The notes beneath the pieces are model-generated. The model was given only the letters and a program-made list of their open reading frames with translations, did not search any database and was not told the DNA's origin. Made by a program: the position numbers and the translations under genes. Shown piece by piece: positions 33,796-42,595 of a DNA stretch of 64,000 nt (its first letter is position 1; every line of letters begins with the position of its first letter). Origin of the DNA: CAXBOO01 sp963977425 (GTDB taxonomy: Bacteria; Bacteroidota; Bacteroidia; Flavobacteriales_D; Luteibaculaceae). Location: positions 62,001 to 126,000 of the forward strand of contig CAXBOO010000006.1 in the NCBI GenBank assembly GCA_963977425.1, read 5' to 3'.

Positions 33796-34683
33796 ATGAA
33801 AAACATATCAATTATTGGAGCTGGTACTATGGGTAATGGTATCGCTCACGTTTTTGCTCAAAATAACTACAACGTATCGCTTGTTGATGTTTCACAACAA
33901 TCATTAGACAAAGCATTAGCTACTATTGGTAAAAACCTTGATAGGCTGATTGCTAAAGGAAAAATTACTGAAGAAGTAAAAGCTCAAACCCTAGGCAACA
34001 TCACAACTTTCACAAGCATCGAATCGGGTGTAAAAGAAGCCGAACTAGTGGTAGAAGCTGCGACAGAAAATGTAGACTTGAAATTGAAAATATTCAAAGA
34101 CATGGATATTTTCTCTCCTGATAACTGCATACTTTCTACCAATACTTCATCTATCTCGATTACAAAAATTGCTTCTGTTACAACGCGACCAGAAAAAGTA
34201 ATTGGTATGCACTTCATGAATCCAGTTCCGATTATGAAATTGGTCGAAGTCATTAGAGGTTACGCTACTTCAGACGAAGTAACAGAAGCTGTAATGAGCA
34301 TGTCAAAAGATTTGGGAAAAATTCCAGTTGAAGTAAACGACTACCCAGGTTTTGTTGCCAACCGTATTCTTATGCCAATGATCAACGAGGCTATTTACAG
34401 TTTATACGAAGGCGTTGCAGGCGTAAACGAAATAGATACGGTAATGAAATTAGGTATGGCGCACCCAATGGGACCATTGCAATTAGCCGACTTCATTGGT
34501 TTGGATGTTTGTTTATCTATTATGAATGTTTTGTACGAAGGATTTGGAAACCCTAAATACGCTCCATGTCCATTATTGGTAAATATGGTTACAGCTAAGA
34601 AATTAGGCGCTAAATCAGGAGAAGGATTTTATATCCACACTCCAGGAAGCAAAGATTTGGTTGTTTCTAAAAACTTCTCATAA
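33796..34683 (+). CDS. 3-hydroxybutyryl-CoA dehydrogenase
   Basis: From the ATG at 33796 the protein has 295 residues. It begins 'MKNISIIGAGTMGNGIAHVFAQ', the NAD-binding motif of the 3-hydroxyacyl-CoA dehydrogenase family. Other motifs are 'NTSSISITKIA', 'GMHFMNPVPIMKLVEVIRG' with the catalytic His, and 'DYPGFVANRILMPMINEAI' followed by 'MGPLQLADFIGLDVCLSIM'. The length and lack of a fused hydratase match the stand-alone PaaH/Hbd type. It oxidises or reduces the 3-hydroxy group of short acyl-CoAs in the cytoplasm. It begins 27 bases after the sugar transferase and is followed by a terminator; no metabolic link to that gene is apparent. Confidence 0.94.
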   Translation: MKNISIIGAGTMGNGIAHVFAQNNYNVSLVDVSQQSLDKALATIGKNLDRLIAKGKITEEVKAQTLGNITTFTSIESGVKEAELVVEAATENVDLKLKIFKDMDIFSPDNCILSTNTSSISITKIASVTTRPEKVIGMHFMNPVPIMKLVEVIRGYATSDEVTEAVMSMSKDLGKIPVEVNDYPGFVANRILMPMINEAIYSLYEGVAGVNEIDTVMKLGMAHPMGPLQLADFIGLDVCLSIMNVLYEGFGNPKYAPCPLLVNMVTAKKLGAKSGEGFYIHTPGSKDLVVSKNFS

Positions 34684-34703
34684 TATCAACTACATATTAT
34701 AAT

Positions 34704-34735
34704 TTATAGAGGGGCTTTGGTCCCTCTATTTTTTT
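34704..34735 (+). terminator. Rho-independent terminator
   Basis: TAGAGGG at 34707-34713 pairs with CCCTCTA at 34722-34728 around GCTTTGGT, followed by seven or eight Ts. It ends the transcript that carries the 3-hydroxybutyryl-CoA dehydrogenase gene and isolates the six-gene exported cluster that follows. Confidence 0.85.
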
Positions 34736-34833
34736 ACCTATTTTCATCGATACAATGCCCTATTAAATCGAAAACTCAACTAAAATTCGCATTTTTAGGT
34801 AACTTACAGATACCACTCCCGTCCTATTATACA

Positions 34834-35766
34834 ATGAGATTATCGCATCTATACTTTTTAGCCTTTTTACTTATTGCTTTCGCTTGTAAAAAAGATCCTA
34901 AAGACAATATTGAAGGAATTAAAAAGATCCCTACTTACACCGAAACACCTACCCTTAAAGTTGAAAATTATGTCAACCGTGTTTTCATTGATTTAATCTC
35001 GAGAGAACCAACCGATTCAGAAATGACCTATTTCGTTAATTTCCTAAAAGAAAATGACTTACAGGTTGCCGCTCGCGATACTATGGCGTATCGTTTGCAA
35101 TTCGACACCACTTTTTCTGAGGGTGAAGGGTCGTACAACGAAGCCTATTTCCAATGGTTTTACGAGAAATCAAAAGGACGTTTTTACAAAGAACTTTCTG
35201 CAGACGAAATATTTCTTGAAGAAATTGGTATCGTTGAAAACAGCGCGAAAAGTGATAGTTTGAATGGAGATACCGTTGCATTCGCTCAAAAAAACGGAGA
35301 ATTGAATAAGCTTCGAAATGTACTTCGTTCTAAAAATTGGTACCGCAATGGTGAAATAGAATTTGGCGACATGATGCGCTTTATGATTTTCAATTCAGTT
35401 TTTGATTTCATCAATATGAATACCATCAATATGATTGATGCCTCATTCGACAACCTATTTTACAGATACCCTATTCAAAGTGAAAGAAACGATGCTTTTG
35501 TTATGATAGAAAACAATGCGTCAATCGTATTCCTTGGTCAATCAGGTTCGACAAAAGAAGACTATGTAAGAATAGTAACAGAATCCAGAGAGTTTTATAA
35601 CGGCATGGTGCTTTGGGCCTACAAAAGTCTAATGGCAAGAAACCCCTCAAGCCTAGAAGCTTCTTATGCTTTACAAGAATTATATCTAACAAAAGATTTT
35701 CAAAAATTAGAACGACAATTAATCACAACCGATGAGTATGCCCAATTTACCCCGACTTATAAATAA
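34834..35766 (+). CDS. Lipoprotein of unknown function, first gene of the exported DUF1501-like cluster
   Basis: The protein has 310 residues from the ATG at 34834, with lipoprotein signal MRLSHLYFLAFLLIAFAC then KKDPKD. An earlier in-frame ATG at 34717 lies in the terminator. Two related-looking segments occur: 'ENYVNRVFIDLISREPTDSEMTYFVNFL' (about 45-72) and 'FYNGMVLWAYKSLMARNPSSLEASYALQEL' (about 255-285). Both read like a 'ly.dl.gR.Pt..E' helical motif seen in DUF1549/DUF4214-type proteins. I infer a helical exported protein distantly related to the DUF1549 partners of DUF1501 proteins. Its end overlaps the next gene by 35 bases. Confidence 0.65.
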   Translation: MRLSHLYFLAFLLIAFACKKDPKDNIEGIKKIPTYTETPTLKVENYVNRVFIDLISREPTDSEMTYFVNFLKENDLQVAARDTMAYRLQFDTTFSEGEGSYNEAYFQWFYEKSKGRFYKELSADEIFLEEIGIVENSAKSDSLNGDTVAFAQKNGELNKLRNVLRSKNWYRNGEIEFGDMMRFMIFNSVFDFINMNTINMIDASFDNLFYRYPIQSERNDAFVMIENNASIVFLGQSGSTKEDYVRIVTESREFYNGMVLWAYKSLMARNPSSLEASYALQELYLTKDFQKLERQLITTDEYAQFTPTYK

Positions 35767-36256
35767 AGCGCTCTTATTCGTATTTACCTTTAGTATTCTG
35801 GTAGCTTGTAAAAAAGAAACCAGCAATACTGTATACGAACTAGAAGACATCAGCGCGCTTCCTGCTAGTGCTGGAAAAATCAAATTAAAATCTGAAGAAC
35901 AATATGTAGCCGTATTGTACGCCAACTTTTTTCAGAAAGCCATATCTATTGATAGATTGAAGCAAACAACCGATGCTATATACAGTGTAGGTGACAAACA
36001 ATTGGCTTACGAAATGGTGGTATCCAACTTCATGAACGATACAGATATAAACATACCATCAGACTCTGTATTAACTTTTGGTTCGGAAGCTGAATTGGAA
36101 GAATTTTTAAACGAAACCTATAAACGTTTTTATGTTCGACCAATTTCTGAAGCTGAAAAACAGTGGTTCAAAAACTACCTTACCAACAACAAAGATGTAA
36201 CGGTTGAGCTAATCTATGCAGCCTTTGCTTTATCTAACGAATACCAATTTTACTAG
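35732..36256 (+). CDS. Small lipoprotein ending in a DUF1549/1553-like segment
   Basis: The 174-residue protein (starts possible at 35732 or 35738) has a lipoprotein signal 'LINKALLFVFTFSILVAC' then KKET. The body is helical, with 'FLNETYKRFYVRPISEAEKQWFKNYL' and the ending 'LIYAAFALSNEYQFY'. The last phrase resembles the end of cytochrome-associated DUF1553-type proteins, where an 'ALLNSxEFxF' motif precedes a DUF1501 gene. It overlaps the preceding lipoprotein gene by 35 bases and lies three bases before the DUF1501-like gene, so all three are translationally linked. The function is unknown; the relation to DUF1549/1553 is an inference by eye. Confidence 0.65.
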   Translation: MSMPNLPRLINKALLFVFTFSILVACKKETSNTVYELEDISALPASAGKIKLKSEEQYVAVLYANFFQKAISIDRLKQTTDAIYSVGDKQLAYEMVVSNFMNDTDINIPSDSVLTFGSEAELEEFLNETYKRFYVRPISEAEKQWFKNYLTNNKDVTVELIYAAFALSNEYQFY

Positions 36257-36259
36257 GCC

Positions 36260-37567
36260 ATGGAAAGAAGAAAATTTGTAAAAAATGTTGGTCTAGCGGC
36301 CGCTGGAAGTATTGTAGTTCCTTACATCTTACCAAGTGGAAGATTGTTTGCAAAAACAGGTAGCCGACAAGCCAAACACGTAGTGTATGTAATGTTTGGT
36401 GGTGGTTTACGCAACCAAGAATCTGTTCAGCAACGCTACTTAGCCGACTCTCAAAACGAGTTCCATAGCGACAATCTTGATATAGAGGGTAACATCATGC
36501 CCAATATGTTTGAGGGAGCTGCACCCGACGCTAAAATCGTTTACGGTGAAGGACAAAAGGGTGAAATTATACAGCCCCCACTTTTGTCAACACCATTAGC
36601 AAAACAAGGTTTATTATTCCCTGAAACAAGAAGTTTTACATCCAGTCACTACGCCGGTTTTGTATCCTTACTACAAGGAAATACTTTAGCTACACAAGGT
36701 CTTCGTCAGAAACCTCTGCACCCAACTATTTTCGAATACTTACGACGTCATGCTGGCGAACCTGCTAGTAAGGTTTGGTTTATTGGACATAGTATCAACA
36801 ACTCAACACCATTAATGAATCATAGTTTGCATGCCGACTATGGTATCGAGTACGGTGCGAACTTTTTTGCTCCTCCAACCACTTTTGGTGATGCTGGAAT
36901 AAACACTTACGAATCTTCTAAAATTTATCACCCTGAAGAAGAGATGCCTCACATTTATAAGATGAAGCATTTCCTAGATAATTACTACCAAAATGTTGGT
37001 CGTAAACTCGGAGAGTTGGGCAATACAGAAGAGGAAAAACACCAAATCAAAACCTTCATGAAGGATTTATACAAAAACCGTCAAGGTTCTAGTGTATTAG
37101 ATGCTTCTATTAGAGTTTTGAGAGAGTTCAAACCTACTTTATTGGCCTTCTCAATATTCGGTGTAGATACTTGCCATGGAGATTTCACAGGTTACTTAAG
37201 AGCACTTCACAATGCGGATAGAACCCTTGCTAGAATTTGGCAAGAAATCCAAAGCATTCCTGAAATGAAAGACAATACGGTACTTATCGTAAGTCCAGAA
37301 CACGGAAGAAACTTAAAGCCAAATCCAATTCGCGATCAAAACGATTGGTATGGATACGATCACTCCGACGACAACGCTAAACGTGTATGGAGTTTGATGG
37401 CCGGACCTGGAATTCCACAAGGAATGACCATTGGTGGTGAAGGCGATACTCGAGGTACTACGAACGATTGCGTACCTACAATTGCCGAAATACTTGGAAT
37501 AAAAAATGAAGTTATGGGCTCAGGATTGCTCCATTCTCAATCACGTTCATTTTTAGATCAGATTTAA
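36260..37567 (+). CDS. Twin-arginine exported DUF1501-like protein
   Basis: The 435-residue protein begins MERRKFVKNVGLAAAGSIVV, a twin-arginine signal. The rest has the alkaline-phosphatase/sulfatase-superfamily look of DUF1501: 'HVVYVMFGGGLRNQESVQQRYL', 'FTSSHYAGFVSLLQGN', 'LLAFSIFGVDTCHGDFTGYLRALHNADRTLARIW' and 'TVLIVSPEHGRNLKPNP'. The last, VSPEHGRN, matches the metal-binding H near the C-terminus of that superfamily. No member has a proven reaction that I know of. It would fold in the cytoplasm and be exported by Tat, unlike its Sec-exported lipoprotein neighbours. Its stop codon overlaps the ATG of the next gene by one base. Confidence 0.75.
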   Translation: MERRKFVKNVGLAAAGSIVVPYILPSGRLFAKTGSRQAKHVVYVMFGGGLRNQESVQQRYLADSQNEFHSDNLDIEGNIMPNMFEGAAPDAKIVYGEGQKGEIIQPPLLSTPLAKQGLLFPETRSFTSSHYAGFVSLLQGNTLATQGLRQKPLHPTIFEYLRRHAGEPASKVWFIGHSINNSTPLMNHSLHADYGIEYGANFFAPPTTFGDAGINTYESSKIYHPEEEMPHIYKMKHFLDNYYQNVGRKLGELGNTEEEKHQIKTFMKDLYKNRQGSSVLDASIRVLREFKPTLLAFSIFGVDTCHGDFTGYLRALHNADRTLARIWQEIQSIPEMKDNTVLIVSPEHGRNLKPNPIRDQNDWYGYDHSDDNAKRVWSLMAGPGIPQGMTIGGEGDTRGTTNDCVPTIAEILGIKNEVMGSGLLHSQSRSFLDQI

Positions 37568-38526
37568 TGAAAAAACCATTTTTCTATATAAGCGCCTTCA
37601 TTCTATTTGCCGTTGTAGTAGATAGCTGTAAAAAAGACGACCCTTATTCTGGAAGCGGTGATGAAGAAATTGTTTCCAACGACCCGCCTGTGGTTGAAAA
37701 TTTTGAAGACGATAGCTTCATAGGTCTGCACCACAACATTTTTTCTAAAACATGCGCCAATAGCGGATGCCATGACGGGAATTTTCCGCCCGATTTTAGA
37801 ACCATTGAAAGTTCATACAATACCCTTATCAATCAGCCTATTGTTAAAAACAATCCCAATGGCGATTTTGCAGTAAGAGTACTGCCGGGCAACGCCGATA
37901 TGTCGGTTTTATACCAACGCATGATCATTGATATCGACGGGCAATCTGGCATCATGCCTTTAGAAGTTGACGAAGGCGTGTCGGATTACAATGAAAAAAG
38001 AGAACAGTATATCGACAATGTAAAAAGTTGGATCAACAAAGGAGCGCTTGATATTTTCGGAAACCCTCCTGGAACGGACAATGCTCCTCCTGGATTTAGA
38101 GGTTTGGTTGGATTTGACAATACAACAGGAGAAAAATTACCTCGTGTAGCTTCTACAGGTATTATTTTGGTGCCTTTTGGTGTGCAAGACATTCAATTGT
38201 ACTTTGCTTTTGCAGACGACGATACGGACCCTAACAATTTCAAAGTCAATAAAATTAAAGTTTTAGAAAACAGCACCGATTTTGAAAATGCGTCGGCTCA
38301 GACATTCGGGTTGACCAAAAACCAAAGCTTAAGAGAAGTAGGCTTTACTGGAGACACTGTTTTGTTTACACACAAGGTATTACTCAATCTTGACGCCTAC
38401 CCTACATTAACACCCTACTACGTACAAACTTTAGTTCAAGATAGTAGAGCAGACACTTCTAAAATTCCAAATAGCAAATCTGCAGAATACATTTATGACT
38501 ATTTCTCATTCCGTAAACAAAACTAG
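37567..38526 (+). CDS. Lipoprotein with a CxxxCH haem-like motif
   Basis: The 319-residue protein has signal 'MKKPFFYISAFILFAVVVDSC' then KKDD. Near residue 65 the sequence 'NIFSKTCANSGCHDG' has a CxxxCH motif, as in planctomycete-type cytochromes and some unusual c-type haem sites. It is followed by 'LPGNADMSVLYQRMI' and 'GIMPLEVDEG', which match the second half of small class I cytochrome domains (SxLYxRM and MPP-like Met-bearing loop). Residues 190-319 form a beta-domain ('STGIILVPFGVQDIQLYFAFADDDTDP'). Haem attachment is inferred. Its start overlaps the DUF1501-like gene, and the next lipoprotein gene follows after three bases. Confidence 0.7.
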   Translation: MKKPFFYISAFILFAVVVDSCKKDDPYSGSGDEEIVSNDPPVVENFEDDSFIGLHHNIFSKTCANSGCHDGNFPPDFRTIESSYNTLINQPIVKNNPNGDFAVRVLPGNADMSVLYQRMIIDIDGQSGIMPLEVDEGVSDYNEKREQYIDNVKSWINKGALDIFGNPPGTDNAPPGFRGLVGFDNTTGEKLPRVASTGIILVPFGVQDIQLYFAFADDDTDPNNFKVNKIKVLENSTDFENASAQTFGLTKNQSLREVGFTGDTVLFTHKVLLNLDAYPTLTPYYVQTLVQDSRADTSKIPNSKSAEYIYDYFSFRKQN

Positions 38527-38529
38527 AGT

Positions 38530-38982
38530 ATGAAATTGCACCATTACCTATTAGGCTTAATCTCTGTTTTATTCTTGTCGGCTTCTTGCCAAAAAGAAGG
38601 TGAGAATGTGCTTTCTTTTACCCCGTATCTAGAATTAGAAAGCATCAACAAAGAAATTATTACAGAGTTTGAAGATTCTATTATTATCTACATCAATTTT
38701 GAAGACGGCGATGGCGATTTAGGACGACAAGATCCTGATTCAAATTCACTTTACATTAAAGATTTCCGACTCAACAAGGCTGAATACTATCATATTCCAC
38801 CAATAACTCCTGATGATGAAAAATTGCAAACCATAGGCAAATTCAGAGTTTTCATTCCTACCCTATTTGTAATTGGCAGTGGTAACGAAGAAAAAACAGA
38901 CATCACCATTCGGGTTAAAGACCAAAGTGGAAAATGGAGTAACTCAATTACAACCCCTAAAATCACCATACTAAAGCAGTAA
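38530..38982 (+). CDS. Small lipoprotein, beta-sandwich
   Basis: The 150-residue protein has signal 'MKLHHYLLGLISVLFLSASC' then QKEG. The mature part is a single beta-domain: 'FEDSIIIYINFEDGDGDLGRQDPDSNSLYIKDFRLN', with an acidic DGDGDLG loop that could bind calcium, then 'KTDITIRVKDQSGKWSNSITTPKITIL', which ends like an Ig or cadherin-like strand. No catalytic motif. It lies between the CxxxCH lipoprotein and the giant surface protein, within a few bases of both, so it is part of the same transcript. Confidence 0.7.
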   Translation: MKLHHYLLGLISVLFLSASCQKEGENVLSFTPYLELESINKEIITEFEDSIIIYINFEDGDGDLGRQDPDSNSLYIKDFRLNKAEYYHIPPITPDDEKLQTIGKFRVFIPTLFVIGSGNEEKTDITIRVKDQSGKWSNSITTPKITILKQ

Positions 38983-38987
38983 ATCTT

Positions 38988-41900
38988 TTGATCCGACTCT
39001 TCAAAATACTATCCCTTGTTTTACCCTTATTCTTTGTTAGCTCCGTATTTGCGCAGCCAACATTTTATATGTCAACGGCCTCAACTGATGAATGCGAAGG
39101 GATACTGTTTGATAGTGAAAATAATTCTCTTGGAGATTTCCCAACAGGATATGACGGCAATGAAAATTACACCTTCACTATTTGCGTTCCTGGAACCGAT
39201 AAAATCACCATTACATTCGATTTTTTAGATACTGAAGAAGATCACGATTTCATTTCATTCTACGATGGTGCGGATAGAAATGCGCCATTGATATCAACAC
39301 TTTCTGGTCAAACAGGAGGTTTTACTATTGAAAGTACAGGGGAATGCCTAACCATCCATTTCACATCAGATGGTAGCAAACAATTTGAAGGTTGGAGGGC
39401 CGAATGGACAGTTAATCCACCCGAACCTACTATACCCATTTTCACTTATGTTTCGCCAATGTCATGTGGCGATCAATCTGTTACAGTACAGTTTGATGAG
39501 CCCATTCCTTGTTCTGAATTAAGGGCAAGTAATTTCACATTTGCAGGGCCTGCCGGTGGTGGAGTTGCAACGGTTACTCCTGTTAATTGCGTAAATGGAG
39601 AAGCTACCGAAGCCATCATTACTTTTAGTGCACCATTAGACGAGAGTGGCACCTATCGATTGGATTTGGATTACATATTCTCTAATTGTGTAAGACCATT
39701 TCAAATTCATTTAGACACCACTTTCGACATTACTGATTGTCCTTTAGAATTGGATTTATTGGGACCTAATGTTGTTTGTGAAGGCCAATGCATCACCCTT
39801 TTTGCTGATGCTAGAGGTGGAGATGCAGCCAATTACCAATTTACATGGCAGCCAAACCAAAGTTCATCCAACACTATGACCATTTGTCCAACTACGCCTG
39901 TTTCGGTTATAGTTACGGTTACCGATGGTCAGTCTACTCCCGTTAGCGACACTATAGATGTTACTATACTGTCATTACCTGAAGCAGGCGATGATTTTAC
40001 TATTTGTGAATTTGCCGTAGACACCAACATTACGGGCACTCCTACAGGAGGTGCTTGGGCAGGACCAGGCATTATAAACGGACCCAACGGAACTTTCCGA
40101 CCTAGAAATGCAAGAGATGGGGTTCATACAGTGTATTATTATGGTCCAAATGGATGCCGAGATTCATTGTTTGCAACTGTACACAACGTCAGTGCGGGAC
40201 CAAACATTACAGCGTGTAAAGGTGACCCTGCATTTAATTTAACCGGAACTCCGACAGGTGGTACTTGGGGAGGAGATAATACAACAGGAACTTTTGACCC
40301 AATTGCTGGAGGCACATTCAACATCACTTATACAGAACCAATTAATGGTTGCATAGACAATACCGTAATTACTGTCGTAGATAGCATCATCATACCTCCT
40401 TTCGATAGTATGGTTGTCTGCATAAACGAACCAGAATTCGCTCTTCCATTTCAACCAACAGGCGGTCGATGGACAGGGCCCGGAATTACCAATAGAAACC
40501 AAGGTTTATTTCACGCTGCCGCAGCTGGAGAAGGTACCTTTACACTGTATTATGCTCTACCAAGTGGTTGCATAGATTCTACCAATATTACTATTGCCGA
40601 TATTTACGCTGGAGTAGATACCATCGTTTGTCCTAGTGACGCGGTATTCTTATTGCCTGCAGCAGCTCCATCGGGTGGCACGTATTCGGGAACAGGTGTA
40701 ATAGACAATGGAGATGGCACATACAGTTTCGATCCTGGAGTAAATGGTCTTACAAACTCTACGGTTTCCGTAACCTACACTTTTGCGAATTGCTCTGACG
40801 TCAGAAACATCTACATCATAAATACATCTGTCGATCAAATTCAACTAGAATTTTGTGAATACGAAGGACGAGTTCCGTTGGTATTAAACAATTACAACCC
40901 TTCACCAGCCGGTGGTACGTGGACTCTTACGGGGCATGCAAACGATACATTGGATGTTAATAGCCTGACAATTGGCACGGTTTACGATGCAACATACAAT
41001 TTCAACAACAACACTTGTTTTGCAACCCTTCAGGTACTCATCAATCCGAAACCAGTTGCAGGTATTACAGGAAAAGACACTTCTGTTTGTGTCAATCAAC
41101 CTGATTTTAATTTAACGGGAACACCTACTGGAGGAACGTGGAGTGGCACTGGTATTACAGACCCAAATGCAGGCACATTCAGTGCAACCAGTTTAGGTTT
41201 CAATGGAACATTTTTAATAGAATACAATCTCAATGGTTGCACAGACACCATGATTGTAGAAATAAAAGATCCTGTTCCACAAATTGGTGGTGTAGCTGAA
41301 GAATATTGCATCAATGGCTCAACATACACCTTCACAGGAAATCCTGTAGGAGGTTACTTTAAAGGCGACGGGATAACAAATCCAAACGGAACCTTTAGTC
41401 CTGATGTGGCAGGGTTTGGTTTGCACGACATCATTTATGTTTATGGTACAGGAGCATGTACATTTTACGACACTGTTCGAACTTTCGTACACGATGTCAT
41501 TCATGCCGACATGTATTTTGAATACCAGAATCCATTGTGCTATGGAGATAGCATGCCCGTAAGAGTGATTGCTACAGGTGGTGATACTTTAAAAGAAAAA
41601 CGTTATTCGTGGAATTTACCTGATGTAGGCAATACCAATTTCTTTGTACCAAGACCTAACGATACCTTGCGTGTAGAAGTAACCATTTCTGACGGCTGTT
41701 CGTACGATGTAGTTTTATTCGATACAATATTTGTTCATCCAGAAATAACCCATACAACATGGGTTGGAGATCCATTATGTTATGGCGATAGTAATTTCGC
41801 CAAAGTATTTGTAACTGGTATGTACCCCGAATACCAACGCATTGTATGGTATGAAGATCAATCTTTTACTGGCGATAGCATTTACAATGTACCCGATAGA

Positions 41901-42545
41901 TATCCATTTACCATTACCAACGACTCAACAGGTTGTACCGTTTGGGAAAGTGTGAGAATAAATGAATACCCTGAAGTTATTGCCGATTTCATCCTACAAC
42001 CTTCATCTGGATGTTTGAGCGTTGTAGACCCCGACATTTACATTATCAATAGCAGTGTTGGAGCTGATAGAGGTACTTGGGTGGTTGGCGACACTATTTT
42101 CAACTACACCAGTACAGGCAATATCGACTATACCTTTAAAGATACAGCTGTATACGATGTGATTTTAACCATACAAAATGAGATTGGCTGTGCCGATACC
42201 ATGAGTAAAACTGTATGCGTAGACCCTGTTTGGCAATATTTTTTACCAAATGCTTTTAGCCCTAATGGCGATGGCGATAATGAGTTTTGGCCAGAAGGTG
42301 ATTTTATTTCAGCAACCAAATTTCTTCCTAAAGGATACAATTTATTCGACTATGAAATGACAATCTACAATCGCTGGGGAGAAATCGTTTACCAAAATTT
42401 TGCCGGCAATAATCCTCCATGGAATGGGAAAGTGCTAGGCACAGGAGAGAAAGCTACCCCTGGTGTGTATGTCTATAAAATGAAATTGTGGTACAGCTTA
42501 GTCGATATTTTTGAAATTACGGGTAAAGTTGTGCTTCTGCATTAA
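38988..42545 (+). CDS. Giant exported protein: CUB domain, glycine-rich repeats, CHU_C tail
   Basis: The 1185-residue protein starts at a TTG at 38988; the signal peptide 'MIRLFKILSLVLPLFFVSSVFAQ' follows at once and no ATG is available. Residues 30-145 form a CUB domain ('ECEGILFDSENNSLGDF', 'ITITFDFLDTEEDHDFISFYDGAD'). From about 330 to 830 there are seven copies of a 65-75 residue repeat with the core 'GTPTGGTWSGTGITDPNAGTF'. PKD-like modules follow. The end ('WQYFLPNAFSPNGDGDNEFWPEGDF', 'MTIYNRWGEIVYQNF') is a CHU_C T9SS sorting domain. It probably forms an extended surface or secreted adhesin-like fibre. It is the last gene of the 34834 cluster. Confidence 0.85.
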   Translation: MIRLFKILSLVLPLFFVSSVFAQPTFYMSTASTDECEGILFDSENNSLGDFPTGYDGNENYTFTICVPGTDKITITFDFLDTEEDHDFISFYDGADRNAPLISTLSGQTGGFTIESTGECLTIHFTSDGSKQFEGWRAEWTVNPPEPTIPIFTYVSPMSCGDQSVTVQFDEPIPCSELRASNFTFAGPAGGGVATVTPVNCVNGEATEAIITFSAPLDESGTYRLDLDYIFSNCVRPFQIHLDTTFDITDCPLELDLLGPNVVCEGQCITLFADARGGDAANYQFTWQPNQSSSNTMTICPTTPVSVIVTVTDGQSTPVSDTIDVTILSLPEAGDDFTICEFAVDTNITGTPTGGAWAGPGIINGPNGTFRPRNARDGVHTVYYYGPNGCRDSLFATVHNVSAGPNITACKGDPAFNLTGTPTGGTWGGDNTTGTFDPIAGGTFNITYTEPINGCIDNTVITVVDSIIIPPFDSMVVCINEPEFALPFQPTGGRWTGPGITNRNQGLFHAAAAGEGTFTLYYALPSGCIDSTNITIADIYAGVDTIVCPSDAVFLLPAAAPSGGTYSGTGVIDNGDGTYSFDPGVNGLTNSTVSVTYTFANCSDVRNIYIINTSVDQIQLEFCEYEGRVPLVLNNYNPSPAGGTWTLTGHANDTLDVNSLTIGTVYDATYNFNNNTCFATLQVLINPKPVAGITGKDTSVCVNQPDFNLTGTPTGGTWSGTGITDPNAGTFSATSLGFNGTFLIEYNLNGCTDTMIVEIKDPVPQIGGVAEEYCINGSTYTFTGNPVGGYFKGDGITNPNGTFSPDVAGFGLHDIIYVYGTGACTFYDTVRTFVHDVIHADMYFEYQNPLCYGDSMPVRVIATGGDTLKEKRYSWNLPDVGNTNFFVPRPNDTLRVEVTISDGCSYDVVLFDTIFVHPEITHTTWVGDPLCYGDSNFAKVFVTGMYPEYQRIVWYEDQSFTGDSIYNVPDRYPFTITNDSTGCTVWESVRINEYPEVIADFILQPSSGCLSVVDPDIYIINSSVGADRGTWVVGDTIFNYTSTGNIDYTFKDTAVYDVILTIQNEIGCADTMSKTVCVDPVWQYFLPNAFSPNGDGDNEFWPEGDFISATKFLPKGYNLFDYEMTIYNRWGEIVYQNFAGNNPPWNGKVLGTGEKATPGVYVYKMKLWYSLVDIFEITGKVVLLH
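40014..41420 (+). repeat. Seven-copy glycine-rich coding repeat
   Basis: Within the giant gene a unit of about 200-220 bases recurs. Cores in order: 'TPTGGAWAGPGIINGPNGTF', 'GTPTGGTWGGDNTTGTF', 'QPTGGRWTGPGITNRNQGLF', 'APSGGTYSGTGVIDNGDGTY', 'SPAGGTWTLTGHANDTL', 'GTPTGGTWSGTGITDPNAGTF', 'GNPVGGYFKGDGITNPNGTF'. Most units have a cysteine about 15 residues before the core ('SVCVNQPDFNLTG'). DNA identity between copies is only moderate, so the duplications are old. Confidence 0.8.
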
Positions 42546-42595
42546 AATTGAGGTTACATCGATTTTATATATTTATTAACCCAACAAACCATTCT

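Noticed and set aside
40014..41420. CRISPR-like or tandem DNA repeat array
   Set aside because: The repeats are in frame within one protein, unequal in length and diverged at DNA level; they have no spacer pattern.
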